From Mesoplasma grammopterae ATCC 49580 (GTDB lineage: Bacteria; Bacillota_I; Bacilli_A; Mycoplasmatales; Mycoplasmataceae): a DNA stretch of 64,000 bases. A model generated the notes under the pieces. The model was not told where the DNA came from, searched no databases, and saw only the letters and a program-made list of their open reading frames with translations. Positions 10,593 to 21,996 of the stretch are shown here, piece after piece (the first letter of the stretch is position 1; every line of letters begins with the position of its first letter). Where the stretch lies: assembly GCF_000701525.1 (NCBI RefSeq), contig NZ_JNJC01000001.1:1-64000 (forward strand), written 5' to 3'. The position numbers and the translations under genes were made by a program.

Positions 10593-12032
10593 TTAATTTA
10601 TGATTTTTGTTTCCATAAATTTTTTAAATCATTTATAAGATTCTTTAGGATATCTGTTTCCTGTTCCTTTTCCTCAATCATCATAATCTACATACACAAT
10701 TCCATATCGTTTTGAGAATTCTCCGGTCCCAGCAGATACTAAGTCAATAGGAGCTCACATTGTATATCCAAAAACATTAACACCGTCATCAATACATTCT
10801 TGTATTGCTTTAAAATGATTCTTCATATAATCAATTCTGTATTCATCATTAATTATTTCATTATTTTTTTGAGTTTCAATCATACCTAATCCATTTTCGG
10901 AAATAAATAAAGGTACATTATATTTATCTCAAATATTGTTTAAAGTGTATTTTAAACCTTCTGGATCAATTTGTCATCCTCACTCGTTTGACTTAAGATA
11001 CGGATTCTTAACTCCCCCTAAAAGGTTTCCTCCTGTTTGTTCTCCACTGGTTATTGATACAACACGTGACATGTAATAACTGAATGAAATAAAACTTATT
11101 GGGTTATTTTTTATTATATTCATGTCATTATCATCTATTTGAACATTTATATTTTTGTCTTTTCAATATTTTTTAATAAAATTTGGATATTCTCCTTTTA
11201 CCATGACATCTAAATATTGATCTTGACCAAGTTGTTTATCCTTGTATCAAGCTGTGATATTTTCAGGATTACAATCAATTGGATATGCAGTTAAAATCGC
11301 CAACATACATCCCACTTGAATATTAGGTGCTATTTTTTTTGCGAGTTCAATTGTCTTTGCTTGAGCTAAGAATTGATTATGCAATGCTTGAGTTCTTCTT
11401 TCAGCAGGATTTTCATATTCATCTTCAAAAATTCCTGCTGTTTTTCAACCAAAATACGAAGTAAAATTAATTTCATTAAAAGGCAATCAAAATTTTACAT
11501 CATCTTTAAACTCATTAAATAAAACTTCAGCATATTTTAAAAACAGATCTATTCATTTTTTATTAGTTCAATCGCCATATTTAAGAATGGTTGGAATAGG
11601 AAAGTCAAAGTGAGTCATTGTAACCATAACTTCCATATTATATTTTCTGCATTCCTTAATTACATTTCTATAAAAATCCAAACCTTTTTGATTAGGTTCA
11701 TTTTCATCACCATTTGGGAAAATTCTTGCTCATGCAATAGAAAGGCGGAAAATATTCATTCCACTTTCAGCAAGTAATCTAATATCTTCTTTATATCTAT
11801 TATAAAAATCATTTCCTTGTCTTTTTGGATAATATCCTTTTTTATCCGACATAATGAAGTGTAATTCATCTCTTGAAATAGATTTATGTCTTAGTTTTTT
11901 TCTGTCAAGATTTGGATCATAATCCATTAATTCAGCAGTTGTTAAAGTTTTTCCGTCTTTGTTATATGCACCTTCAACTTGACTAGCTGAGCATGCTCCT
12001 CCTCATAAAAAATTTTCTTTAGTAAATTTCAT
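10593..12032 (-). CDS. bglA: 6-phospho-beta-glucosidase, GH1 family
   Basis: The 479-aa cytosolic GH1 enzyme has the family's usual length and starts MKFTKENFLWGGACSASQ. The acid/base is E187 in FNEINF and the nucleophile is E379 in ISENGLG. It hydrolyses beta-glucoside 6-phosphates delivered by the PTS permease. Its start lies 2 bp after the permease stop, so it is the last gene of a RAT-licT-EII-bgl operon. Aryl- versus cellobiose-type specificity cannot be told from the sequence. Confidence 0.93.
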
Positions 12033-12033
12033 A

Positions 12034-13989
12034 TTACACCTCTTTTACAATACTTACCATTTTTATATTTTTTCTAGCATAGGCTTCATCAAATTCTTTT
12101 AAAATTTTATGATTATCAGGCTTGTCCAAAATAATTAAGTAGAATCTTTTATCTAATTTATTTTTTTTGTATTCTTTTAAATCTATTTTAAATAGAGTTT
12201 CATTTAATTCAACTTCTTGACCTTTTTTAACCAAAATATCAACTTTTAAATTTTCTGCACTCATTCCGATAATAACTTTAACATTTTTATTAGTATCTTT
12301 TAAAATTATTGAAGAATTTTCTGTATCAACTAATTCTATTTTTCCTTTAAAAGGTGCGTTAATATTTTCTTGATTTATATTAACTGCAAAACCTTTTTTA
12401 TCACTAAATGCTTTTACTGTTGGATTGTTAATTTCATCTAATGTTAAAATTTTACCCTTTGCAAAAGTTTTAATTCTTAAACCATCTTTATAAGCTTCTT
12501 TCAATATTTTATTTTTACCTTTATTATTTTTTAAAGCAATTCTGTAAGCTTTAATATATTTTAAAATTTGGTATTTTCTTATTCCATTATATAAATTTTT
12601 GTTTTCTTGTTTGTATTCGTCTATGCCAAATAAAATTGTTAGTGACATTGACATACCTAAAGAAACAAATGTTAAGCATATAATAACTATAAATTTTCAA
12701 ATTGGTTGATCAGGACTAAAGAATCCTGCAATTGTTAATCAACTTGGTGAAGCAAATGCGTATGAATAAAGTTTTAGTCCTGCTGCTAATCCACCCATTG
12801 TAGCGCTTGTTAAAATGGCAGCTACAAAAGAAAGTTTATGTTTAAGCATTACACCATATAATGCTGGTTCAGTAACACCAAAGAAACCTGAAATTGTTGC
12901 AGCTGTGGCAATTTGTTTTTCTTCACGTTTCTTTATTAAGAATGTTGCACCTAATGCAGCACCTGCTAGTGCATAGTTTGTTAATAAATGTATTGGAAGT
13001 AAGAAGTCTCTCGCTTCAGGAGATGCTAAGTTAGAAAGTATAACTGGGAAGAAAGCATAATGCATCCCAAATATAACTGTGAACGGTCTTAAAGCTCCAT
13101 ATATCATTCCTGCCAATCATGGTTCTCATGAAAATAATATTTCAATAAATTTAGCTAATCCTAAACCAATATAATTACCAATTGGACCAAATACAATTAA
13201 CATTAAAGGAATCATTATAAATAAAGCTATACAAGGTAATAAAACAAATTTTATTATTTTTGGTAAAACTTTATCTAATCCTTTTTCAACAAAGTATAAA
13301 AATAAAACCATTAATATACTTGGGAAAACGGCTCCTGCATAACTTAAAGCTGGTATTTGCATACCTAATAAATATAAGTAATTTGTTGTTCCTTTATCAG
13401 GAGATATATTTTGAATTATTGTTGGTGAAATAAGTACACCAGCAACAACTAACGCTAAATAAATATTAACATTGAATTTTTTAGCAGCAGTTATTGCAAG
13501 AAGCAAAGGTAAAACTGCCATTGCAGATCCACCTATCAAGTTTAATACTTGAGCATTTTGTCCGGTTACCAGATTTGTACTTGTAAATATTGCAAGAATA
13601 CCCTGAACAATTCCAGCACCACTAATAACCCCAAGTATAGGTGTAAATAATGATGCTATAACATCTATTATGCTATTCATGTTAAATTTAAATTTAACAT
13701 TATTTTTTGTTTCAAATTCAGGTTTTACTGATTCTGAAACAATATCAAGTTGTTTGCTTACTTCTTTGTAAACATCTGCAACTTCTTTACCAATGATCAT
13801 TTGATATTGTCCAGCTTGTTTTTTAATGCCTAATTGTCCTGGCATTTTTTTTAATTGTTCCATATTTATTTTAGATTCATCATATACTGTGAATCTAAGT
13901 CTAGTAAAGCAATGATAAGCCTTACTAATATTTTCTTTTCCACCCATGTATTCAATAACATCGGATGCAAAATTTTTATACTTTGACAT
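12034..13989 (-). CDS. bglF: Beta-glucoside PTS EIIBC with degenerate EIIA domain
   Basis: The 651-aa permease has an EIIB domain (1-85) with phosphocysteine C27 in HCFTRLR, a ten-helix-class EIIC domain (about 105-460) and a C-terminal EIIA-like domain (about 515-620). The EIIA domain still aligns (FSDKKGFAVNI, NAPFKGKI), but both histidines are gone. The motif normally KHAIGL reads ENSSIIL, and LIHIGIDTV reads VKVIIGMSAEN. It therefore probably cannot accept phosphate from HPr and would rely on another cellular EIIA. It lies between licT (8 bp) and bglA (1-bp spacer), under RAT/LicT control. Confidence 0.9.
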
Positions 13990-13997
13990 ATTTCCTC

Positions 13998-14855
13998 CTA
14001 TTTGGAGTGATTACTTATTTTTGCTACATGTATCGCTAAATAAAATTCATCATTTGTTGTTATCTTATGATTAAATTTGAATTGAATATAGTTTTTTATT
14101 TCTTGCACACATTTTGTTATTTCGGGGTATTTATTGCTAAGATCATTTAATGAGTCTTTGAAATCATGCAAATTATTATCAAACATATCATTAGCATTAT
14201 TTTCATATAAATTATGTGTAATGAATTGTCTTAAATGTGAAATTAATCTTGCGAAATCAAATTCATTTTTCTTGTTTTTTTCAATTCCCAAATTATATTT
14301 AATAATACGCATAACAGCATCAATTAATTCAGTCATTAAAATTACTTTTGATGAATCATGGCCTAATTCAGCGTCAATTAAATGAATAGCTATAAAAGCT
14401 GCTTCTTCCTCATTTAATTCAACATTAAATTCATCGTTAATCATTTTGACTGATTCAATACCAATTTTATATTCCTCTTTATACAAATTTTTAATTTCCC
14501 AAAAAAGATTATTAATAATTGGAATATTATTTTGATATCTTTCAATTGCAAATTGACAATGTGAAATTAAATTGTAATATATTTCACTCTTAAATTTTTT
14601 GTTCAATTCTTTTTCAGCATTTTGTATTATTTTTGAAACTACATCAATATATTGATGCGAGACATTAGTAAATAAATTGGAAATATTATCTAAGTTTACT
14701 TCACCCTCAATAAATATTTTCTCACATATTTTTGTATCAATTGCATCACCAATTTTACGCTGAAAACCCAATCCTTTACCGATTGCTATTATTATTGATT
14801 TGTCATCATTTTCACAAATTATTGCATTATTATTAAGTATTTTAACAAGTATCAT
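13998..14855 (-). CDS. licT: BglG/LicT-family transcription antiterminator
   Basis: The 285-aa protein has an N-terminal CAT RNA-binding domain (1-56, containing GKGLGFQRKIGD) and two PTS regulation domains. The four regulatory histidines are present: H99 and H158 in PRD1, H207 and H276 in PRD2. When PRD2 is phosphorylated by HPr and PRD1 is not phosphorylated by the EII, the protein binds the RAT RNA and blocks termination (family knowledge). A strong RAT match lies in its own leader, so it is probably autoregulated with the permease and glucosidase genes. Confidence 0.93.
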   Translation of the reverse strand: MILVKILNNNAIICENDDKSIIIAIGKGLGFQRKIGDAIDTKICEKIFIEGEVNLDNISNLFTNVSHQYIDVVSKIIQNAEKELNKKFKSEIYYNLISHCQFAIERYQNNIPIINNLFWEIKNLYKEEYKIGIESVKMINDEFNVELNEEEAAFIAIHLIDAELGHDSSKVILMTELIDAVMRIIKYNLGIEKNKKNEFDFARLISHLRQFITHNLYENNANDMFDNNLHDFKDSLNDLSNKYPEITKCVQEIKNYIQFKFNHKITTNDEFYLAIHVAKISNHSK

Positions 14856-14910
14856 GTTGTACCTTTCAAACGTATAAGTAGCTAAAAATTTTAAAAGTAT
14901 TCACTCTTTT

Positions 14911-14938
14911 GGTTTTGCCTTATGAAAAGTAACAATCC
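14911..14938 (-). promoter_or_regulatory. RAT (ribonucleic antiterminator) site for LicT
   Basis: The minus strand reads GGATTGTTACT, 9 variable bases, then GGCAAAACC. This matches the BglG/LicT/SacY RAT consensus. It lies 56-83 bp upstream of the licT start. An AAAAG/CTTTT weak stem followed by TTAAAATTTTT overlaps just downstream and could be the competing terminator. Confidence 0.88.
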
Positions 14939-14980
14939 TTAATTTTATTTTAGCAAAAAAATATTTAAAAAGATAAATTT

Positions 14981-15011
14981 TTAAAAATAAAAGACTGAAT
15001 ATAACTCAGTC
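14981..15011 (-). terminator. Terminator of GNAT gene
   Basis: GACTGA (14993-14998) and TCAGTC (15006-15011) form the stem; T-rich sequence follows on the minus strand. It separates the GNAT gene from the beta-glucoside operon promoter. Confidence 0.75.
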
Positions 15012-15016
15012 CAATT

Positions 15017-15802
15017 TTATTTCTTATAAAAAACTTCCATATAAGTATCAATTAGTTTAAAACCTAGTTTTTCATAAACTGGAGTTCCGTCCTCTGTACC
15101 AAATAATAATACTTCAGATTTTCCTATTTGTTTTGCATAAGATATTAAGTGAAACATTATCATCTTTGCATACCCTTTTCCTCTAGCTTCAACTAAAACT
15201 GAAATATCATCAATAACGGCATGTTGATCATCAAAGTAAATATTACCTGTTCCAACAAATTTATTATTTTGATCTTTAACTAAAATCATATGATTAACTT
15301 TATTTTCTAAGTTATATTCATGTATTGGTAAGTATTTGTCTAATACAATAGTTTCCAAATCAAATGTATTCTCAATAATATCAGTAAATGCTTTAACTTC
15401 ATTTTGATTTTCTACTACTTTAATATTAGGATTACTTAAACTATCTTTAATTTCTCAGTTTTCTGTTTTTAAAACCATTGCTTGATATACATGCAATAAT
15501 TCAAAATTATTCTTAATTAACACTTCATGATTTTCATTATGTTCATTATTAGAGAAGTTAATTCAAGTCATTGCATTTTGTTCTTTTATAATTTCTTTAA
15601 TTTGGTTATTGTCTAATTTTAATAAATCATTTGAAACAACTGTTAAGTTATTTCTTTGATCTTTAGTTATTATACATACATGATCAGTTTCTCATTTAAA
15701 GTTTTGTTTTATGTATTCTTCAATTGGATTAGCATAATATTTAGCGAAGTTATTAATCAAATCATTCGCATGTGCATTATGCATTTTAAATTTCTTTTTC
15801 AT
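15017..15802 (-). CDS. GNAT-family N-acetyltransferase
   Basis: The 261-aa protein has a C-terminal GNAT fold. The acetyl-CoA loop is ARGKGYAK, followed by the typical helix and a final PVYEKLGF motif. The N-terminal 150 residues are less conserved and may be a degenerate second GNAT lobe. The start at 15802 follows AAGGAG. Acceptor substrate unknown. It appears monocistronic, between two terminators. Confidence 0.82.
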
Positions 15803-15843
15803 AATATTCTCCTTACATAAATATTATACTCTATAGTTTGTTT

Positions 15844-15872
15844 TTAAAAAAGTAAGAACTTAGGCTCTTACT
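15844..15872 (-). terminator. Terminator after GH53 pseudogene
   Basis: Stem AGTAAGA/TCTTACT (15851-15872) followed by TTTTTTA on the minus strand. Confidence 0.75.
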
Positions 15873-15880
15873 TTTATTTA

Positions 15881-18010
15881 TTAAATTACATTCACATCAA
15901 CTTTTATTGCAAAGCTATCAAAATTTTTTCAATTTTCTAAACCATATAAATCAAAAATTAATTTGTTTTGTAAAAACTAAACTAATTCATACTTGCCTTT
16001 ATTAAAGTTGTTTTTCAATTTTGAGAATTTTTATTCAAATAGTTATAATCTATCTTTTTATTATTGAATATATTAGTTTTATTATCTTTTAATATATTTG
16101 TATTAAAGTATCTATTAAAATTATTTTTAGTGTCTCAAAAAGCTAAATCATTATCTCCATTAATTCCCATTCAACTATAATTATCATTTTTTGGAAATTC
16201 TGATTTTATTTATTTATTTATACATTAATTCCTCTAAAACTTCATTGTCTAATTCTTTTAATATTTATTTTAATCAATTTTGATCGATGCTACTTATTTC
16301 AACAGTTCCATCATGTATCTACGTATTCTCTTCAAAATCATATATAGTGAAATTTATTTCCTTTTTAAAAGGTTGATAAACTACATTTTTTTCAGAGTCT
16401 GAAATAGTCAAACCACCTGACTTTTTATCTGAATTTATTTTTACACCTCTATTTTTATTTGATTTTCAAATAATTCTGGATTCTATTTAAAAACATTGAG
16501 TATATGTCATTATCATTACGCTTATTAATGCTTATATTTAAAGCTTCATTATCAATTCAATTATCTATATTTTATGCTTTATTGAAATTATTAATTCTTT
16601 GATTTTGATAAAAATAATCTTTTTTGCTTGTAATATAAGTGTTTTATTTGTTAATTCTTTCCAACTTATAAAATCATTTTGTTTATTTATTCTTTCAAAT
16701 TCTTTTATCATTTTTAAAACAGGTAATGGTTTAGCTTCTTTTGTGAAAAAACCACTATTTCATTATGTATTACCTGTCATAAATAATTTTTGATTTTGTT
16801 GGTTATTAGATTCACAATAAACTATGCCTTCTTTTGTTGTTCAACTAATTTTACCATTTGTTAATAATCAGGCTGGTTCTCATCAATAAATTCCAGTTTG
16901 ATAATTAGGTGATGCCTTTGAAGCTGCTTCCATCATTGAATTTATCATTGTTATTTGAGTCGCTGAAACAGGCACTTCAGAATACTCATTTTTCTCATGC
17001 TGCGAATTTTCAAGATCTCCTGAAAGATTCGTTTCATTCATTGTAAACATATTTGATGTTTCAGATACAGATGAGTTCAATCCATATTCTTTTTTGATCA
17101 TAGTAATAATATCAAATAAATGTTCAGATCCTTGTCATCATTCAAGATAGCTAGTTATACCAATTTCATCAACATAATTTATTAAATTATTTTTCAATAA
17201 ATACTCATTAAGAACACTTTTCCACTTAGATAATGCTACTATTCCATCAAGATGTAAAACCTTAATAATATTCTTTTCATTTTGATGAGCTAAATTAAAT
17301 TTGTCAATAGCTTGAAATCCACCTTTCATTATATTAGAAGTATACATATAATTTTTTCGAGTTTTACTTTCATTTTTCGAATCTCAAAAACTAATTCTTG
17401 TAGCTTCATTATCAACTTGAATTCTAAACGGCATTATTTCAGTTTCATTATAAAATTTTTCTATAGATGAATATGCATAATCATGAACCAAGTCAGTTAA
17501 TTGTTCTTCGTTTTTACCCATTCATTCTTTTGCAAGTCATTGTCTTGCGGGATCTGCTCAAAATTCAGACTAGTGAAAATCTAGCATTACATTATTGATT
17601 CCGTATTTTTATGCTTAATTTGATATTTAAATATCGGTTTGAATATCATTGTGACTTCCACCATAACTATTTCCGTATTCATCATATGAATCATTTCAAA
17701 CTCTAAGTCTTATAGAATTAATACCTTTGTTTGCAAGTATTTCAAAAAGATTTTTTTGTTCACCATCATAATCATAAAATATTTACTTATCTTGTTCAGA
17801 TAAATCATAATATGTTTTAAATTTTCCTTCATCAAAGGTGCTTTACTCAATAACTTCAGCATATGAAGAAATATCCACGCCTTTAATGAATGAATCGCTT
17901 GTTACAATTATATTTTCAATTGACTTTCATTTGCTATCACAAGAAACTGCAATCATAGATAAAAAAGGAGAAAATATAATGATACCTGCTTGACGACATT
18001 TTCTGATCAT
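15881..18010 (-). pseudogene. GH53 endo-beta-1,4-galactanase lipoprotein, decayed
   Basis: The frame starts at 18010 with a lipoprotein signal (lipobox AVSC). It continues with clear GH53 blocks: GVDISSYAEV, LFEILANKGINSIRLRVWND, YGGSHND, LDFH-stop-SEFWADPARQW, RIQVDNEA (acid/base Glu), VSETSN (nucleophile Glu) and TGIYWWEPAWLLTNG. Seven in-frame TAA/TAG stops interrupt it (17844, 17783, 17627, 17615, 17609, 17570 and 16763; each is the leftmost base). Several replace residues the family conserves, such as Tyr in FHYS. A frameshift near 16670 and many further lesions ruin the C-terminal module, whose last remnant ends at 15881. The gene would have encoded extracellular galactan degradation, plausible for a flower- or plant-associated ancestor. 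Confidence 0.88.
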
Positions 18011-18037
18011 TATTTTTTCTCTTTTTTAATATTTTTT

Positions 18038-20677
18038 CTAATAAGAATTTATAAATTCTTTAATTTTAAAAAGTTGAACATAAACACTATCTTTTTTACT
18101 TTCAAAACTTTTCATTGAAATTTGATCATTTAATGAGTTTGTTCATTTATATTCAATATTTGATTTTATGTCATTATTTCATTTAATATAATTTTTTATT
18201 TTTAATGAATCCGACTCTGATATTTCTCCGCTTTGTTCAAGAGTCATTAATTTTCAAACCATTTTTATTCCGCTTTGAATATTCAATAATCTTAAACTAT
18301 CGTAAATATTTTCTGAATCACCAGGATAAATTAATGAACCATCTGCTGGTTCATGAGGATTACCAATAATATAACCATCTAATGAAATATCATTTGTATA
18401 AAAACCATCTAATTGAAATCTGTCAAAACCATTAGTTCCATATTTATATGCCATTAAAGTAGACCAAGCTAAATCTCCCGGTACAGATGATAAATATCCA
18501 CCTGGAAAGTTTTGTCATGAAGAATAAAATCTTGTGTTTTTTCTTTGTTCATGACGTTTTTCAACCAGACTTCTAAAATTATCTACATCTTGTTGTGTGC
18601 CCTTTTCATAGTTAAAAATATATTCTCTTTGCTGAAGAGTTATTTCATCATACGGACTAAATTTATCTTCTAGTTCTTTTGTATCATAGTAATTATCTAC
18701 CTTAAATTGTCAACCAATATAAGCATGTGTTTTAATTAAATTTTCTTTGTCATATTTTTTCAAAATTTCAATTACTTGTTCGTTAATTTCTTGTTTAGTT
18801 TCATCAAATGAATAATAAAGATCGATATTTGAATAAGCATCATAGTATTTTGATGTTGGTGTGTTTTTTATGTAATTAATGTGCTCAATTAAGTTTTTGG
18901 TAAGTAAAGGTATTATAGTATCTCTAAATTGGTTTCAATCTTCAGATGTATTTCCATTGCTATCAATAAATTTATTTTTGTAAGTTACATTTGCTAAAAC
19001 TTTTTGATCAACTGTATTACCATCGCTATTATTAATTGATTCATCATTTGTTTTGTAATAAAAATTAAAAGGATTAGCATTTCTGGCCACAATTGGCATG
19101 AATATTTTTTTGTAACCACTTTCATTTAAAAAATTCATATATTCATCGAAAATATCAAAGTTTATTTCTCAAGTAAGATCATTTTCAAAAACATCTGATA
19201 ATTTATTTTTATCCATATCGCCTCAAAAATCCTCAACATTTTTTGCTGTATTATTAGTTGCTATATACTTTAAATAACTAAGACCAAAATTTGGTGTATA
19301 TCCATATTTTGCATTATTCTCGCTTTGCAATTTAGTAAATTCTTTACCATATTTATTATTTAAACTTCTATTTTCATTTTCGTTATCTTCCTTAACCATA
19401 AAATCATGTAATGTATTTTTAGGATTATTTAGCCTTGAGTAGTTTTTTTCTGGATTTGAAAGTACTGATGTTACTGAATCTGATTTAAAAGTTGGTTTTT
19501 CATATACTGATTTGTTATATTTGTTTGTGTATTCAGCGTAAGAAGAAATTGTTGGATTATTGAAATAAATTTGAATTTTGTCTGTCGTGTTAACTTGTCC
19601 ATTTATTTTATTAGCTGCCTTATTAGAAACAAAGTATGAATCAGATTGTATTAACAAGCTTACATGTTTATTATTTGGATCTTTTCTAAAAATTTGACCT
19701 AAATTAGCTTCATCTTGTCATCTTATAATTTTTGTGTCTGAAGGTAAACTTGGATTAAAACATTTTATTATTTCTAATATTTCTTTTTCAGAATTAAAAT
19801 ATAAATTTTCATATTCTTTTTCACTTAAAACAATATTCTTTTTAGTTACAACCTTATCAAATTGTTTTAATACAAATTTTTGAGATGACGTAGGAAATGC
19901 CATTGAATCTGAACTAATTGAATTTATTTCACTATTTTTTCTATCTATAGTTCTTTCAATTACATCTACTTGTTGATTAAAATAAATACTTTGTTCATGC
20001 CCGTTTGCATTAAAAATTAATTTGAAATTTATATTTCTTGTCCCTATTTTTGATTGATTATTTGTTTTAATAGTTATCATAATTGGTTGAAAATCAAACT
20101 TTATAGAATCTAGTTCATCAGTTGCTATTTCATCATAATTATATAAAATAGCTTTGGGAGATGCAGGATTATATTTATTATTAACTGTATTTTTTGCTTT
20201 AATTGGTTTAACGAAGTTTGCGCTAACTTCCAAATCATCCATATCATTTAAAACTTCTATTTTTAAATCTGTTATCTCATCTTCATTATTTTCTTTAAAT
20301 AATACAAGTTGTGAAGATTGTGTATCATTTTTTCATAATTTTAATTCTTTTTGATTTACAGGCGTTCTTTTTACGTTTTCTAGATCACCATTAAATTTAA
20401 CTACTTCATTTTCTAAAGTATTTCCAATATCTTCACCATCAACAAGGTATGTTGCATAATTAAACTCAGGTTTTCCAAAAAAATAATCAATATATTCATT
20501 ATTTGATGCACTTTTAGTTTTAAATTTATTTTTAGGACCATACTGGTAATTATTTTCTCAAAACTTTTCTTTTTGGTTATTCTTATCCTCTATATTTTTT
20601 ACACCACAAGAAACCATGTAAAAAAGTGGTGTTACAGTTAAAATTGATATTGTTAAAATGTTTATTATTTTTTTCAT
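18038..20677 (-). CDS. GH123/DUF4091-like lipoprotein
   Basis: The 879-aa prolipoprotein starts at 20677 after AGAGGAAAAG and has lipobox YMVSC near residue 24. A long N-terminal beta-rich region is followed by a DUF4091/GH123-type catalytic half: YYSFDETKQ carries the DE pair at D625-E626, and a terminal GDGSLIYPG-type block reads DGSLIYPGDSENIYDSLRLLN. The protein probably acts on host or plant amino-sugar glycans at the cell surface; substrate is inference. It lies 27 bp upstream of the GH53 pseudogene in the same direction. It is a distant paralog of the gene at 7060-9354 but has a different anchor (lipid versus helix). Confidence 0.78.
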
Positions 20678-20783
20678 TTCTTTTCCTCTTCATAATTTCT
20701 ACAAATTATACAATAAATTTTTTAAAATTTTAAAAATGATTATTTATATTAAAAATAAATATATTAAAAAACAAATTAGACTG

Positions 20784-21136
20784 CTACCAAAAAAAGTAAC
20801 TATTAAATAAGATATTAGGGAATGCTACTTGATCATATCTATTACATTTAGCACACATTGTATATGCTATTAATATTAACACTCCTGAAAGTACTCAAAT
20901 GAATATAACTGAACTTATACCTAAAACTAAGTGTGATCTTTCAATACCATTAATTAATTCATCTCTAGCTTTTCTTGTTGCAAAAGTCATTGGTACAATT
21001 TAACATGCACTAATAGCACAAAGAAATAGATTGCTCCTAATATAGGTTCGTGTCGCTAATCCAACTAAAATTAAATTGTCAAAGCTAGTCAATTAAAACC
21101 AATCGCTGCATTATAAAAACGTATCTTTTCGTTCAT
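20784..21136 (-). pseudogene. Remnant of small multi-helix membrane protein
   Basis: Reading minus-strand from ATG 21136 gives MNEKIRFYNAAIGFNWLA, then stop codons and a frame change. A later open stretch reads MTFATRKARDELINGIERSH, followed by two hydrophobic helices and a C-terminus at 20784. At least two stops (near 21080 and 21000) and one frameshift separate the pieces. It looks like a decayed integral membrane gene; family unknown. Confidence 0.6.
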
Positions 21137-21171
21137 TTTATTTTACTTTTATTTAAACACTTATTAAATTA

Positions 21172-21206
21172 TAAAAAACTTTATGTAAAATACATAAAGT
21201 TTTTTA
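21172..21206 (-). terminator. Terminator of spiralin-like gene
   Basis: The near-perfect stem AAAAAACTTTATGTA / TACATAAAGTTTTTT with AAA loop has T-runs on both strands. It lies about 50 bp after the lipoprotein stop at 21256. Confidence 0.85.
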
Positions 21207-21255
21207 AATTTATTAAATTGTGAATTAGTAAATCAAATTTTATTAGTTATTGTGC

Positions 21256-21900
21256 TTATTCTGTTCCAGTTTTTGCAATTGTTAAAACTACATTAGTACC
21301 TTTAACTTTTGTTGAACCTTCAACAACAGCTATTGTGATTGTTCCATCAGTTGTTTCTTCAGCAGGAACAATTTCAATAGTTACATCAGTTGACAATACT
21401 AATATAGCGTCACCTTCTAATTCAAAGTGAGTATTTAATGCTGCTAAAACATTTTCTTTTGTTGTTTCATTAGAAACTTCTAATTTTAAAGCTTCAGCTG
21501 TTAATCCAGTAATATCTTTTCTAGTATCTTCTGGTGGTGTCACTTCACCTTCGGCTTTAATAGCTCCTTCAATATCAAAAGTTGTTTTGTCTAATTTGTA
21601 TCCATCCTTTGCAACTGCAGTAACAGTTACATTAGTTTTTGAATCAACTTTAAGTGCTGCTGTTAAAGATTTAATTCCTTTCAAAGTTTCATCTTTAGTG
21701 TCTTTTAATTTAGCAGTTAATGCTGTGTTAACTGCATCTAAATCTTTTAAATCTTTGATGTCAGTTCCTACTGCTTTTTCAACGTTAGCAATTGTAATTG
21801 CTTTGTCCCCTGGATCTGTAGGATTGCTACATGAAACAGCAACTGAAGCTCCTGTTGCTGTTAAACCAACAGCTCCTAATATTGATAATAATTTTTTCAT
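21256..21900 (-). CDS. Spiralin-like surface lipoprotein
   Basis: The 214-aa prolipoprotein has signal MKKLLSILGAVGLTATGAS and lipobox VAVSC. The mature part is Ala/Thr/Val/Lys/Glu-rich, has no Trp and contains two similar halves, each with a DI/NVEKAV-type helix followed by beta strands (VTVTAVAKDGY; VTIEIVPAEE). Size, composition and two-repeat plan resemble Spiroplasma spiralin, the abundant lectin-like surface lipoprotein; homology is my inference. The start at 21900 follows AAAAGGGG. A TATAAT box lies about 55 bp upstream, and a T17 tract ends 33 bp before that box. Confidence 0.75.
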   Translation of the reverse strand: MKKLLSILGAVGLTATGASVAVSCSNPTDPGDKAITIANVEKAVGTDIKDLKDLDAVNTALTAKLKDTKDETLKGIKSLTAALKVDSKTNVTVTAVAKDGYKLDKTTFDIEGAIKAEGEVTPPEDTRKDITGLTAEALKLEVSNETTKENVLAALNTHFELEGDAILVLSTDVTIEIVPAEETTDGTITIAVVEGSTKVKGTNVVLTIAKTGTE

Positions 21901-21996
21901 TATTTATCCCCTTTTCTTATTAAATATTAAAAGCAAGAAAAATCTCACCTTGTTAAAATTATAAAACTAAAAATTCTAAATTTGTGAGTTTGGAAT

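Noticed and set aside
16599-16793. Plus-strand ORF in the GH53 region
   Set aside because: Antisense of the decayed GH53 C-terminus; no ribosome site or similarity.
21587-21964. Plus-strand 125-aa ORF opposite the spiralin-like gene
   Set aside because: Antisense shadow produced by the Ala/Thr-rich codons of the lipoprotein gene.
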